This document shows, in pieces, positions 12,001-24,639 of a DNA stretch of 64,000 nt. The stretch is taken from positions 7,571,501-7,635,500 of the forward strand of contig OZ005605.1 in the NCBI GenBank assembly GCA_963930655.1, in the 5' to 3' direction. The notes beneath the pieces are model-generated. The model saw only the letters and a program-made list of their open reading frames with translations. It did not search any database and was not told the DNA's origin. The translations under genes were made by a program, and so were the position numbers. Position 1 is the first letter of the stretch. The number at the start of each line of letters is the position of its first letter. This DNA comes from Myrica gale. Its lineage: Eukaryota; Streptophyta; Magnoliopsida; Fagales; Myricaceae.

Positions 12001-15000
12001 CATAAAGATTAAATCTTGAAGGATATGAGAGAAAAAGAAAGGAAATAACTTAGGCAGTCACACCTAGCAAGAAGGCAGTCACACACACCCTTAAAAGTTT
12101 GAGAAAGCTGCTAGAACTCTGTTAAAGTCGATCTCTGAATTTTGTCTGAGTTCACAGAATAGGATTTCTAAATACAAAAAATAAAATAAAATAAAGAAAA
12201 ACCTACTAAATCAAGTAGGAAATGACTGACAGAAAATAGAAAATAATCCTAGAACATAAAATAAGACTTTAAAGGGGGCTGCCAGTGAGATTCCCATCAA
12301 GTTGTATAGGTCTATTCGATTATATGATTTCAGTTGTATTGGGATTTATGTACTTCAGGCAATATGAACTTACAACCGCCTCTTGCTTGACTTAACAGGT
12401 GAAGAATCCTCAACGAGATTTGCCTCTTGGGATTGGTGCTTCATTGTTTATTTGTTGTGCATTATATATGATGGTCTCTGTCGTAATTGTCGGTTTAGTA
12501 CCTTATTATGCCATGGACCCTGACACACCCATCTCCTCCGCATTTGCTAGCCATGGGATGCAATGGGCAGCGTAAGCATATATAACTTTGTTTAAATTTC
12601 TTGGTGTATTCGACTCAGTTTATAATTTTATGTAGTGAATTTTATGTTGAAGTTTATAACTGTTAATGTGATTGTGATTACAGGTACATTATAACTGCTG
12701 GAGCTATAACCGCTCTCTGCTCAACATTATTAGGTTCCCTTCTTCCCCAGGTATATAAATGTATAACCCCTGGTGTTAATTGAGACTAAAAATGTTGGCC
12801 ATCGAAAAAAGGAAAAACAAACAAAAATATTAAAATAGTATTTTATCTCGACATATGTGATTATTTATTTTGTTCTATTTGGAAATGATCTGCTGACACT
12901 GTTAAGAGTTTTAGTTGGATTAACATCTAGAGCTTGTGCAGGGTGAATCATGCAGTCTTCAATGTAATTTTTGTGCAGGGTGAACCATGGAGTCTTCAAT
13001 GTAATTTTTGTCCACGTTCTGCATTCTACATATTCTAGATCCCAAATAATCAAAAACTTGTGAGCGTAATTTTGCTAGTGTTCATAGAGTGTAGCATAAG
13101 ATGATCATGGGTCTGGCTTTGTTTACATGCCAACTGCCAAATTGGCAGTATAGCATGTGTGAAAGGATGTGCATGTAATGTACTTTTCCCTGATTTGCAT
13201 GTTGTTTTGCACTTCCACCTAAAATTGTTTTTTTTGGAACATATTTAAACCAGCTATTAGAAAATAACTTGGTAATATCAGCAGTGTGTGTGATACAAAT
13301 GAATCTTCATTTACAAAAGGGGGCAAAGATTCAAGTTAAAGTACAGAGTTTAATTACCAATAGGTTTTTTTTCACCCTCTATTAATAAGGCATAGATGCA
13401 CCCAATAGACATCCAATACATTACTTAAACTCCACACATAAGAGTGCATCTGAGCAAGAGTCATTGTTGTTCTTTTTTCTAGGCAAGGTAGAGGTCGTTG
13501 GCTGAATACCAATATATTTTCAGAAATATGATAGTAATTATTACCAACATATAGGAGAATCATTACTTAGAAAGATATTGACTTGCCATATTCACGAATT
13601 TTTTTTCTTCCTAAATACCCAACTGATTAATTAAGTATTTTTTTTCCTCAATCTTCTATGCAAAAAATTGATATATGGGTTTGGCAGCTTAGTCATTATT
13701 GGAAAAAAAAGGGTGTATAAAATATCTTCATTATTCGAAATGTCTTTTCTCATTTAATATATTTGTAAATGACACATTTTGCTATAGATGTTCCAAACAG
13801 TTGCATTATGACTTTGACAGTTGTCATCTGCTGTTGTAATCTCAATGAAAGAACCTTGTTCCCCATCTAGGATTCCCAAGGTGCGCTGTGCTTGATTTTA
13901 AGACCATACACATGAGAAGTTGATGTACAAAATATACAAACCTCTTTGGCTAACTTCTGTAGAAATAGTTATTAATGGAAAAATAATGACTTTGGGATTT
14001 CTGATTCAAGGGTCTTAGTCTTTAAGGTTGAATATGGTTAGGACCCGATACTGGTTCTGAGGGAGATATATCAAGAATAGTTAATAAGTATTGAAGGAAT
14101 TTCCTTAAAGCTAAAATATGAAGAGTCTTAAGGCTGGCCTTAATGCGTTAATTGCTGGCTTGAGGCTCACCTAGTATGGTTAATCTTCTTTCTCTTGGTT
14201 GATGTGCACAAATGTCCTGTTGCTTTTGTCGCAAATAGGGATTGTTTTTTAACCGGATTAATGACATATGTAAATGACTTTCATGTTCCTGTGTTTCTCA
14301 GCCACGGATTCTGATGGCCATGGCCAGAGATGGATTGCTGCCGCCATTTTTCTCAGAAGTAAACAAAAAGACACAAGTTCCACTGAAAAGCACAGTAGTG
14401 ACTGGGATTGGTTCTGCAATCTTGGCATTCTTTATGGATGTTTCACAGCTGGCGGGGATGGTGAGTTGATTTTGCAGCAACCAGGATTTAATGTTCTTGT
14501 TTGGTGCAGTTGATCTCCTCTTCTACTTATCTGAACTTCAAAGTTGTGGTGGAAGTCTAATGACTCGTACTTTGTTGCTGTGGCTTACTCTACTACATTA
14601 GGGGGGAATTACATTTTGGCCATGATTTCAAGATTGGAGCCAAATTCACATGGGGGGGGGGGAGAGCATATACTCTCCTCTTGTGATGTTACTCAATACT
14701 GGGGTAAAACTAAAAATATTATAAAGTTTGGGGGCCATTCCCCCCGCCCCCGCAAAAAAAAATCGTTCCCCAGGGGTACAGCCGCCCCGAAACCTTATAT
14801 GTAGCCCTGCCCTAGTTACAATTGTTAATGACAATTGCGAAATTTGGTTTCATATTGGGATTGGACCTAAATCCAGTGAGGGAGGTCCTTGCTTATATTT
14901 AGTCCGTTCCAGAAAGCCTTTGTTTGTGGGCAACAATGAAAAGCGGCTTATAATATTCAGCTACGTTAATAAGGGTTAATTTAGAGTTCCCTTTTCTAAG

Positions 15001-18000
15001 GCAGGCCCCAGTGACTGGATTTGTTGGGCTTCTGAATAGCCCCTGAAATTAATCAAAACTTGGAAATTGTTGCCATTCTAGAGCACGGTAAGGATGATTC
15101 CATTGTGTGGTGAGTTGTTGATGGCTTCCTTTTATTTGCAGGTCAGTGTGGGTACACTTCTTGCATTCACCATGGTAGCAATATCTGTATTGATACTTAG
15201 ATATGTCCCACCAGACGAGGTGCCATTGCCTTCATCTCTTCAGGAGTCAATTGATTCAGTGTCATTGCGATATGGTGGGATTACCCAGGAGAAAAATGCA
15301 GAAGTCTCTAAGGTTAATGTTGGCACTTCTAAGGATAGTGCTAAACCTTTGCTTGGTGAAGAGGTTGTATCAACTGAATATCAGCTTGCAAAATATCCGT
15401 TTCTCGGCAATTGTAAGTTGCCTGCTCTTCTTACTTCAATGTTCATTCCAGTGCATGCACACTGCGCTCTTTACATAAGTAGACACTCACAAAATAAAGA
15501 ACACAAAGATGGAACATTGTTCATCACCTTTGTGGCTACATCCACTGAGAACACACAGGAGAATGCTCCAAAGAAAGAAATAGATTACATGATACAGAAC
15601 CATAAATGCCAACCTCAGCAATGGTTAGTTGTTCTTGGCTTTACTATTCTTGATCACTTAACCTCTATTGCCAAACTGGTTGACAAAGAAGCCAAGGATG
15701 AAGATGGGATCCAAGACATAAAGAGGGAAAAAGGGAAGAAAATAGTCCCGAACCAAGTTCCTGTGCTCTCAAAGGAACTCAGTGTAGGTTCTCCTAGATC
15801 TCAGAGTTCTCCTCAAGGGATCTCCAGGAAAGTCAGGGAAAAGTATCTGAAAGTCCCAGAGAATCATCCTCTCAGAAAGCTCCTTTTGCTTGGAGGATTC
15901 GTAAAAGAAAGAAGAAAAGGACAGCCTTCTTCTTCTTTTTAGGGCAATGAATGGGTTTAAATTAAAGAGCTAGGCGATGGCCGGAGTATCTCACAAACCC
16001 TGTATCTGGCATTTGTCTGATAGGTCCAACCTGAAATCCTTTGTTCCAGAAAATACACTTGTTTTCTAGAAGCAATATCTGTACATATTAGAATGCTAGG
16101 TTTTGTAGGATTAGCAAGAGTTTATGCAGCTGCTTTTTGTAATTAGCATTTTGGAGTTACTTCTCTTACTTTTGGAACAAGTTTCTTGTTCTCTATCTAT
16201 AGCACTTCATGAAAAGGAAATTAAAAGAAGTGTAATATGAAGCTGTTTTACACATTATGTAATCTATATTGCTGCATGGACTCTTTGCATGTTAAGCGAA
16301 CTAGGAAAACAACTGCCTACTTTAAATAACTAATTTTTGAGGATTGGGTGAGCCTGACTAGTGGACACATCTGAACTGCAACCCACTTAATGTTACTATG
16401 TTATTTTCTGTCATCTAGAAGCTGCTTTAGTGCTTATGTTTCTCCTATGCATCAATTATTGCAGACGAAATAAGTGAGGAAAACAGGCGGAAAATTGCTG
16501 GTTGGACAATAATGTTCACGTGTTTTGGGGTTTTTCTCCTTACGTATGCAGCTTCAAATTTGGACCTTCCGAGGTGTGTTTAGCTGCATATCTTAGCAAA
16601 TTAGCTGTTTGTGGTTTCTCGAATTACCTGAAGCTTTCTGCATATATGAACTCTAGTGAAACCAGTATAGTTTCTCTCCAGATGACAAACTGCTATTTCT
16701 CCTAATTGTTTTTAGATACTAGTTTCCACTTCTTGCATATGTTGTCCAAAGACATGAAATACTTAAATCATGGGAAGGTCCTAGGACTTGAATGGGATCT
16801 TCTGGTTTGACATCGTGATTAGTTGCCTGAAAAGCTTAAAGCACTAGACAATTGTAAATTTTATCAATAGTTTGATGCAATCTGGTAATGAATGGGTGTG
16901 TGCGTGCTATAGAGAGAGACACACAGACCCACACAAAGACATGAGAAAAAGAAAGGAAGAAAGAAGAGAAGAAAATTTTTGGTTTGCACTTAATGACAAT
17001 GGCAATTTTCTTTTCCGTCTTTCCGCCCTTGCACCTTTTTCTTTCTTTCCCTCATAACTAAGACATATCTTGTATAGGGTTTGGTTTTTTATTTTTTGCA
17101 ATATTCTTTATTTGGATGGCAGATTTCTTCGTTTCACACTGTGTGGAGTTGGTGGCACTCTTCTCCTTTCCGGGTTTGTTGTGCTGACATGTATAGATCA
17201 GGATGATGCGAGGCACAGCTTTGGGCATGCAGGAGGTATGTTCACCATTTAAACCTTTGCTGATGATAACTTAACAAATCTCATACCAAAGAATGTCTTG
17301 AAGAGCGAAGTAAATAAGTAGTTATCTGAAGGAGAATCTCTACATACGTCTCTCTCCCTCTTTCTTATGTCGAACAAAGAGTTAACATCTATGAAAATGG
17401 AAAGAGTTAAGAGTGAGAGATCCATGGATGTGGGTCATGATTGATAAGCCCTTTTCTGATGATCTTCACTAAAAGCTGGCTCTATGGCAAATGGATAACC
17501 CTTCTCACTCTATCATGAGAACAAAGATAGCTGTAGTATCTCCTAGCTAAAGGTAGCTTGTGTCGCGGAGGAGGTGGGAACTGTTGAGAACAATGTGGCA
17601 AAAGGATATTTAACAAATAGGGGATCTTCAAAACAGTTCTAAGGTTCCATTGACTATCTCGATGCTGCACACAAAGTGGCAATGAATATAGGCTACAGGT
17701 CGAACCTGCACCTGATGTTGAAAATAGGATCAATATGTTTTAGTTTTAAATATTTTCTATGATGTTCTCTTGATCTATTTGTGTTTGATATATGTGTTTA
17801 AAATGTGTGAGTTGTCTCTGTCCATCAGACATTCACCCTAAATACAGGAGGAAATGGGACAAATTTAAGACTTTAGGAAGGATCCTTTATCCTGAGATTG
17901 GTGAAGTAGGTATGCAAAGAGACAGTAGACACGCATTGGATCCTATGTTAATTCAGGTTTTGAAGCAAGGCTAGGCTGAGTGTGCCGAGTGTTATTCCGA

Positions 18001-19213
18001 ATCTACTTCTCTGATTTTTTTTACTATCTGTTTGCCAAGCATATTTGTGGGACCAATGCGTTCAACTTTTTGAAGTCCTTCTATATGTAGTACGAAATGA
18101 ATTTCGCCTTTTGATTATTTATTACTTCAAGCTTAAATAAGTTGCCTATACATTGGAAACTACTTGATATTTTGGCAATTATTTTTATACTATGAGATGA
18201 TAAGTTGATCTCTTTTCAGGATTCATTTGCCCATTTGTGCCACTGCTACCTATTACGTGCATTCTTATCAATGTGTACTTGCTAATTAATCTTGGGTGAG
18301 TTGCTGGTGAACTTATCTTCTTTTTACAATGTGTTTACCCTATCAAGCACTCTTTCGGTAGGTCTGCTCTATTGTGGAATTGTTTTCACTCTAATTGGAA
18401 TAAAGTGAACTTGTTTTGAACATACTAAAAGGAATCTTATTGGAAGCAAAATCAATGGAATTGAAGATAACCTTTAACATGATCAAACTTGATAAAAACA
18501 TGTGTGAAACCGGCTTCATAAGATCGAGTAGAATAGTTGAGAGTAGACTAATTGGGTAGCAAAATACAGATTCTATGTTATCAATTTACTAAATGGTATG
18601 AAATGTTTTTTAATTTTTTTTGTATAGATACAATGTAAGAGATAAGATATTGTTGGAGTGAACGAGGGATCCAAAGAAGAACTCTACACTCTAAAAACTT
18701 TCTGTTCTTGGGAATGAAAGCAAATAACAAAGGTCTTAGACAACCTAGAAAGCAGTTTTAGCATGGTCAACTTTGTAAGCAGATAGTATTAAGTATTACC
18801 TGTAAAAACTGAATTACTTGAGTGAACCAGAGCAATTTAACACTATAACAAGAGCAAGAAGGAGATGTACACAAAAGGCTCGTTTGTGTTTGCAGGTGTA
18901 GTGGGTCATCTAGAAATTGAAGAGTCATAAAATGTTGGTGTCTTTGATTTGGAGTTCCATCACTTTTTCACAATTGTTGCATTATCTGAGAGGTGCAAAA
19001 TCTGCAAGATTCTTTTTCCCCCTCTTACATTTGTCCATTGACGTATTGATCATCAGAGCTGCCACTTGGGCCCGTGTTTCTGTATGGTTGATGATCGGAG
19101 TGCTCGTGTATGTCTTTTATGGCCGAAAACATAGCTCTCTGCGTGACGCAATTTACGTACCAACAGCTCATGCGGATGAAATTTATGGTAACCCTGCGAG
19201 TGATTCGGTGTAA
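9098..19213 (+). CDS. CAT2: Cationic amino acid transporter, CAT2/CAT4 type (vacuolar)
   Basis: APC-superfamily transporter predicted to move cationic or neutral amino acids across the tonoplast. There are fourteen coding exons: 9098-9257, 9877-10078, 10350-10434, 11217-11357, 11481-11599, 11715-11811, 12399-12571, 12684-12750, 14302-14460, 15142-15412, 16465-16573, 17123-17235, 18220-18295 and 19057-19213 (stop TAA 19211). They sum to 1929 nt, 642 aa, close to the roughly 635 aa of Arabidopsis CAT2. All junctions are GT-AG and in phase. Family landmarks are the N-terminus [30 protein letters not shown] (from about residue 54), [32 protein letters not shown] (about 267-281), [31 protein letters not shown], and the C-terminal [17 protein letters not shown]. 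The many hydrophobic blocks fit 14 membrane spans. No internal stop or frameshift was found, so it looks functional. CAT2 versus CAT4 orthology is not settled by reading alone. Introns 2, 6, 8 and 10-13 are longer than 300 bp and, apart from the items listed separately, hold nothing recognisable. Confidence 0.93.
12934..13007 (+). repeat. 37-bp tandem duplication in CAT2 intron 8
   Basis: Two adjacent units, each beginning TTGTGCAGGGTGAA and ending in CTTCAATGTAATTT, with period 37. They are non-coding. Confidence 0.8.
14461..15141. other. CAT2 intron 9 with G/C-homopolymer-rich insert
   Basis: The part from about 14600 to 14805 has runs of G and C (14653-14662 G run, 14738-14753 C-rich) and differs sharply from the surrounding AT-rich intron. 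It looks like a small transposon relic, but I could not pair its ends. Confidence 0.35.
15413..15942 (+). CDS. Unidentified open extension inside CAT2 intron 10
   Basis: Exon 10 is followed by a good donor (GTAAGT at 15413), yet the reading frame stays open through it for 176 more codons to a TAG at 15940. The last 130 or so codons look like real coding sequence: mixed composition, phrases such as [38 protein letters not shown] and [19 protein letters not shown], and few low-complexity runs. The 300 bases after the stop resemble a plant 3' UTR. I do not recognise the protein. It may be an alternative last exon making a shortened transporter with a new tail, or a processed retrocopy of another gene that landed in the intron in the same frame and orientation. 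The annotated splice to exon 11 (16465) restores the standard transporter, so this is additional, not the main product. Confidence 0.45.
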
Positions 19214-19233
19214 AGGGAATGCCTATATGGGGT

Positions 19234-19426
19234 CGCAACTTATCTTGTTCCATAGAAGAATGTCTCTGTTGTATCCTGAAAAGCTTTAGCCATTTATTCT
19301 TTTCCTTCTCATTGTTCATTATTCATAATTCGCAACTTATATTGTTCCATAGAAGAATGTCTCTGTTGTATCCTTAAAAGCTTTAGGCATGTAGTCGTTT
19401 CCTTCTCATTGTTCATTATTCGTAAT
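19234..19426 (+). repeat. 97-bp tandem duplication in CAT2 3' UTR
   Basis: Two copies of about 97 bp (19234-19330 and 19331-19426), each starting CGCAACTTAT and ending near TTCATTATTC, directly after the CAT2 stop codon. They differ at only a handful of positions, so the duplication is fairly recent. Confidence 0.9.
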
Positions 19427-20171
19427 ATTGTTGTTGCATTGACTGAAATATCAGTCTTTGGTTTGTATAATAGGTTAGTTAGAGGCTTGTTCAAACGTTG
19501 TAAATAGTTTGCAAAATGAAGTCCCTTCAAGGGAAGTGCGTTTCAGGCAGAAACTCTCAGTCCCTCTCCCCCAAGCAAGAAAAGGAAAGGGGGAAAACAT
19601 GCCTCCTTTTATTATTACTATTATATATTTTTATGTCAACTGAGAATGTTAACTTAAAATAATTTGTATAGAGAAATGGCAACCTTCTAATTTTAGCATA
19701 ATTCTAATGTAATTTTCGACACGAAGTCCAGTCCCGGCAAGACTAAGATTAAGGGCAAGGCAGTTCAGCCAGTGAATGCGAAAAGAGAGATTCTATCCCG
19801 GGCCTCGGAGTAGGATTGTGTCTGCTAAGCGGGATTTCCCTGTTGATTGTCGGCCTGATCCTTGGAAATTTCTTGATAAGCAGTTGGAGTTGGGGAAAAA
19901 GTAATTGTGAAATTTCTTTTTTTAAAAATTCTTGACATCCAAAAATAGGTTAAATCTGGTGAAAAGTGACCATCTAAAAGAAAGAACAGTTGGTCGAGGA
20001 GCTAGAGGATGATCTAGAACATCCTAACCCAATGAAAAGAAAAAAGAATTGAAGAGAAGGAAGGAAGTCCCGATTCTAGCATTGGGTGAGGAGCGAGATT
20101 TATTTTTGTTATTTAGCAGCTTGATGAATTTACCTAAGTCTGAGGACGGAATTATTCTAAGGTGGAGAGAT
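19427..20171 (+). mobile_element. Possible Gypsy-type internal remnant
   Basis: A short frame at 19800-19905 reads AKRDFPVDCRPDPWK, weakly like a plant Gypsy gag motif. The end, GAGGACGGAATTATTCTAAGGTGGAGAG, sits just before a TGTAACAC sequence, the usual polypurine tract and LTR start of plant Gypsy elements. No reverse transcriptase or integrase is readable. Confidence 0.4.
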
Positions 20172-21773
20172 TGTAACACTCCTCACTTAAATTAGGTACT
20201 TTAAGGAAATTAGACAATAATTAAATTTTATTAATGGAGGGTTAAATTTTACTATTTGGGAAGAAAGGTTTTTTTTTTTTTTTTTTAAAAATAACCCTTG
20301 AAGGTAGAAAGGACGTGTCTCCCTCTCCCAGCCAAGTGAAGACCTTAATTAGTTCACGCAGGTGGCTTCATTGGTTAAAAGAGAAAAATAAAAATTGAGG
20401 CAAATTAAGCAACAAAACACTTTTGCACTTAAAGCACGTATGACACCTTTTCTCCGGTGATGATCTATCTGTTTGGGTGAATTGGATTCGGACATACCTC
20501 ATTTGGGGAGGATGCTTTTGAAATTTAAAATGTCCTAGTGTTTGATCTTGGAACTGACAAAATATTCTTAGTATAAGGAGTGTGGCGAGACAGAAGAAGA
20601 AGTAGTAGGAGGAGGAGAAAAGTTATCCCTTATAGCATAACATATACTTGAGCCATTTCATAAAAGTGCATGCCACAATATTAGCAACTTAATGTTTGAA
20701 ATTCTTATTGACTATATTAGTCTTATCCATAATCTTGGTGATATTTTTATACTAGGGTTCTCTCAATATTCCCACTTCACAGTAGTACGGTTGTGCATAA
20801 TCAACTCCAGAAATTGTCTAAAAATTTGTTCAAACACATGCAATAAAGGTGGCGTCTGTTCCTGAAAAATTGGGCATCCAACATTTCGGGCATCATTAAA
20901 AAATAATATTTTTGTCATCAAACAATTATTTATCATTATAATATTCACTTAAATCTTCTCTCTTCACCGTTTCATCAACTCCCATAAAATATCTTTACTT
21001 TTTCACCAAACCCAATATTCCAAAATTTCCACTACCCCAACATTTCCACAAACGAGCACCACCAAAAACTCACATAAAATGATTATGCACAACCCAAGTT
21101 TATTGTGGAAAAGTCATTTTTATGCCTAATGTGGCATAATTTTGACAATTGAATTTTATTTGAGGGTATACATTGATGAATTTTGATAGTTCAATGGTTC
21201 AATATGATGAAACTTGGTAATTTGGATCTTAAAGTGACATTGACTTCATAATTCAAGGATGCAAATGAAGTTTCCCCAAATTTATTTAATATACTTTGTT
21301 CATATTGAAAGATGGATAGTCGGGCCAAAGGATTAATGTTTCTAAGTGCATCATTCTGGATTTTCCATATATATACTTTAATCCAATATCGGAGTTTACT
21401 ATGAGAGTATTGCTCACAAATTACACACCCTTCAAGAACTTCACTTTCACGTAGAGTACACACAACAACAAGAGAGAGTCGTAGAAAATTCGATTCAAGG
21501 AACTTTTGCACATACATGCACAACTCATCTACAAGCTTTTGTATATAGTAGCACACCCTTATTGAGGAGAAGAGTAACAGTCATTACCGCCAACCAATCT
21601 ATAATAGACAATTCATTAAATCATTAATAGAAATAACCACTACGTCTGTTTCACAAGAGTTAAAGTCGAATCGTTGTATAGATGAAGAGTCGCTATGTTA
21701 ATACGCATCAAATTTCAAAATTTTCTTTAAAAGTACTAAAAGAGATAATTAATTAGTAGCTGGGGGTATTACA
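20172..21773 (+). mobile_element. Putative Gypsy LTR
   Basis: Begins TGTAACACTCC after a purine-rich tract and may end at GTATTACA, giving TG...CA ends about 1.6 kb apart. It is non-coding and AT-rich. There is no second LTR in the window, so the end is an inference. A stretch near 20870-21060 resembles the MITE family at 5202. Confidence 0.45.
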
Positions 21774-23870
21774 CTGGCCCATTTTCTTTACGATTCTGAG
21801 TCCTAAGCTTTTAAATGCTAATGGATACAATCTCAGTCCATTCTCTTAAGTCCATATTTAATTAATTAGGTTCTTCCCGTCCTCTATTTTCTTTGCTTCT
21901 AAATTAATAACTTAATGATTTGTTTGAAGCTCCTAATTTAGATGAGGGTGTTACACCGTGCTCGATCTACTTTCCACTTATATAAAAGGCACCCAAATAA
22001 AAAGGCAGCCTTGCTCTATCTCCCTACCCGACGCCATGTGCATCCTTGCCTAAAATTACCGAGGTGCAGGTCGTCCATGACAATTAGGGCCGTAAGGACC
22101 TTGATAAGGTTGCACTCTCCGAATGCCATGTTTTTGTCTGAAACATTATTATCGGATTGTAAAATCCTCTATTTTGTTGCTAAAACAGGGTTTCAGAATC
22201 CTCTTATAATTTCCATCTCTCTGCACAAGAATCTCTTTCCTTCATCATCTAGGCCGCCCTGTGTTTTGGCATTTTATGGATCTACCACAATCGCATTGTC
22301 TACTACCAAGATCCCACTGACCTTCTTCAACTATCATGTACTTTAAAATGCTCCATAATGAGCTGGAGCAGGTGGCTGCATGAGATCATCCTCTCCATCC
22401 ATGTACTTCACGTGGGCACCTGGATATAACCCCCATGTTTATCTGACTCTCCATGTTTATCTCCATGTCTGACTCTCCATGTTTAAAATCACTAGACATG
22501 CAGTTTCGCAGGCCCTTATCTTGCTGAGGCTAATGCAACCCTACTGGCAGCACAAATGGCTCGCCCGCTACTGTTGCCTGACTTCATTTTTGGAGGGGAC
22601 TTGTTTATTGTCACTCTTGCCACTTAGGATATTCAACTCCTATCCAACTCTGGCAAATATTACCTTTAATTCATGATATCATTATTGAGCTTGCGCTTTG
22701 GGTCGCCGCCATTTATCTTAATGGAGAACTCTCGTGCCCCGTCTCACATCCTAGTCAGCGGGGACCGATTACTAGCAACAGTGCCTGTAAATCTCTCGTC
22801 GGTATCGGTGATCTTCTCTACGTAGCCCCCTTGTTTCTGCCTTTCTTTACTGGTAAGAATCGGAATTTTCGGTTCCACTTCTGATTCCGACATATATTGG
22901 AACTGGAATCGGAAATCATTTTTGGCAATATCTGGAATTTGAACCGGAACCGGAATTTCCAGTTTTAGTTTTTTCGAAAAAAATAAAAAATAAAAAATAG
23001 TGCTAAAAATAAAGTATAACATATGAAATTTGATTGAATGTTTATTTTATAATATAAATTTTGCATAAATATTTTACATTTATGGTTAATTTATAATGAA
23101 TGACTAAAAAATACCGACATTTCCTGTTCTAATTTTTTTAAATAGAGCTAAAAATAAAGTATAACATATGTCATTTGCTTTAATTTTTATTCTAGAATCT
23201 ATATTTTGGATGAATATTTACATTTATTATTAATTTATGATAAATAGCAGAAAAATCTTCCAAAACTTCAATAAATATTTTTGCCTTATAAGGGCCTCAA
23301 AAAATATCTCCAAAAAAGTCCACATGCCTAACCGAAATTTTTTGTTTCATTCCCATAAAATATCGGATTGGATATGGAGCAAAAGAATTACATTCCGGTG
23401 AGTACCGGAACAGATTCGGAATTGGTCATTATGGTTCTATCCGTTCCGGTACCCACCCGTAATCATTTGCATCAAGCTGGGCATGATACGACTCCATTGC
23501 AAACATGCAAGGAGTAATGCCCATAGAAAACCATCAGATATGGCGGCATCGGAGACGTGCGCCAGAGCCATGGGACGAGGACTCCATTGCAGACGTGAGA
23601 GTGGGATTGAGTGAGTAGAGAGAGGGGGCAGGGGTAGGGAGAAAGGTGGAGGAGATTATGTTCATCCATGACCAAATGACACCATTCTCTTTGATTAGAG
23701 AACAAGATTGTTTTGTAAATTTTTTTTAAAGGTGGCGGGCGGTTCACCGCTACTGTTACCGTTATTGGTATCCGTGAAAAAATGCTACTGATACCGGCAC
23801 CGATAATCACCGGTTGGGCATCTACCGGCTAGGCCAAACATCACCTTGATTGTAATTTACTATTTTTTTT
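21774..23870. other. Intergenic repeat-rich sequence, no gene
   Basis: No supported gene. 22440-22485 has a short repeated phrase (TCTGACTCTCCATGTTTA). 22850-23460 is rich in CCGGAA/GGTACCGG phrases typical of the inside of plant hAT-type MITEs, with a likely right end near TACCCACCCGTAA, but no convincing left end or target duplication. Confidence 0.4.
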
Positions 23871-23948
23871 GGTAATTTCATAGTTTGCACCTTAACTATG
23901 AGCAAAAATCAATGTAGTCTCTAACTATAAAAACAGAATTTTAGGTAC

Positions 23949-24203
23949 GGCAAAAGTTATTGTGTGAGTGAAGTTATTGTGTGAGTATGTGAGTGGACGA
24001 GTGAGATTAGAAGTTGAGAAATTTAATGGCTCAAACAATGCCACGTCATTTAATGAAATCGGGTCACAAACCCGACCCACGAATCCGACCCGGTTTCATT
24101 AAATGACGTGGCATTGTTTCAGCCATTGGATTTCTCAACTTCTAATCTCACTCATCCACTCACACAATCACACAATAACCTCACTCACACAATAACCGGC
24201 CTC
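23949..24203. mobile_element. Foldback MITE copy A
   Basis: An almost complete palindrome: one arm reads GTTATTGTGTGAGTG...GTGGACGAGTGAGATTAG and the other is its inverted copy. The hinge includes ATTAAATGA(C)GTGGCATTG and GACCCGG phrases. It is flanked by TTTTAGGTAC (23939-23948) and TTTTAGGT (24204-24211), a Mutator-sized direct repeat. Confidence 0.85.
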
Positions 24204-24211
24204 TTTTAGGT

Positions 24212-24454
24212 GGCCATGGTTATTGTGTGAGTGAGGTTATGGTGTGAGTGTGTGAGTGGACGAGTGAGATTAGAAGTTGAGAAATCTAATGACTGAAAAA
24301 ATGCCACATCATTTAATGAAACCGGGTCGGTTTTGCGGGTCGGGTTCATTAAATGACGCGGCGTTTTCTCAACCATTAGATTTCTCAACTTCTAATCTCA
24401 TCCGTCCACTCATACACTCACACAATAACCTCAATCACACAATAACTTTTGCCC
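24212..24454. mobile_element. Foldback MITE copy B
   Basis: A second copy of the same palindromic family, in tandem with copy A and separated from it by the 8-base TTTTAGGT. It is flanked on the right by TTTTAGGTAC (24455-24464). The three direct repeats suggest that one copy inserted into the target duplication of the other, or that unequal exchange duplicated the unit. Confidence 0.85.
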
Positions 24455-24639
24455 TTTTAGGTACTCTAAGTTTCCAAAATAATCAATAATCGCCTTCCAC
24501 CCAATTCTCATTCACGTGCCTCCCATGTGATATTCACTCATTTAACTTTAGGAAATTTGCCCTTCTCCCTATACTTAACGTTCTTCTACATTTGGAAGCC
24601 TGGAATTCGGGGCAGCCTCCTCTGCGCAACACGTTTGCG

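Noticed and set aside
21191..21556. 121-codon minus-strand frame
   Set aside because: No recognisable domain and it lies inside the putative LTR; likely chance.
22840..23460. hAT-type MITE rich in CCGGAA/GGTACC
   Set aside because: Only a right-end-like motif was found; no paired TIR or 8-bp duplication, so it is mentioned only as intergenic repeat-like sequence.
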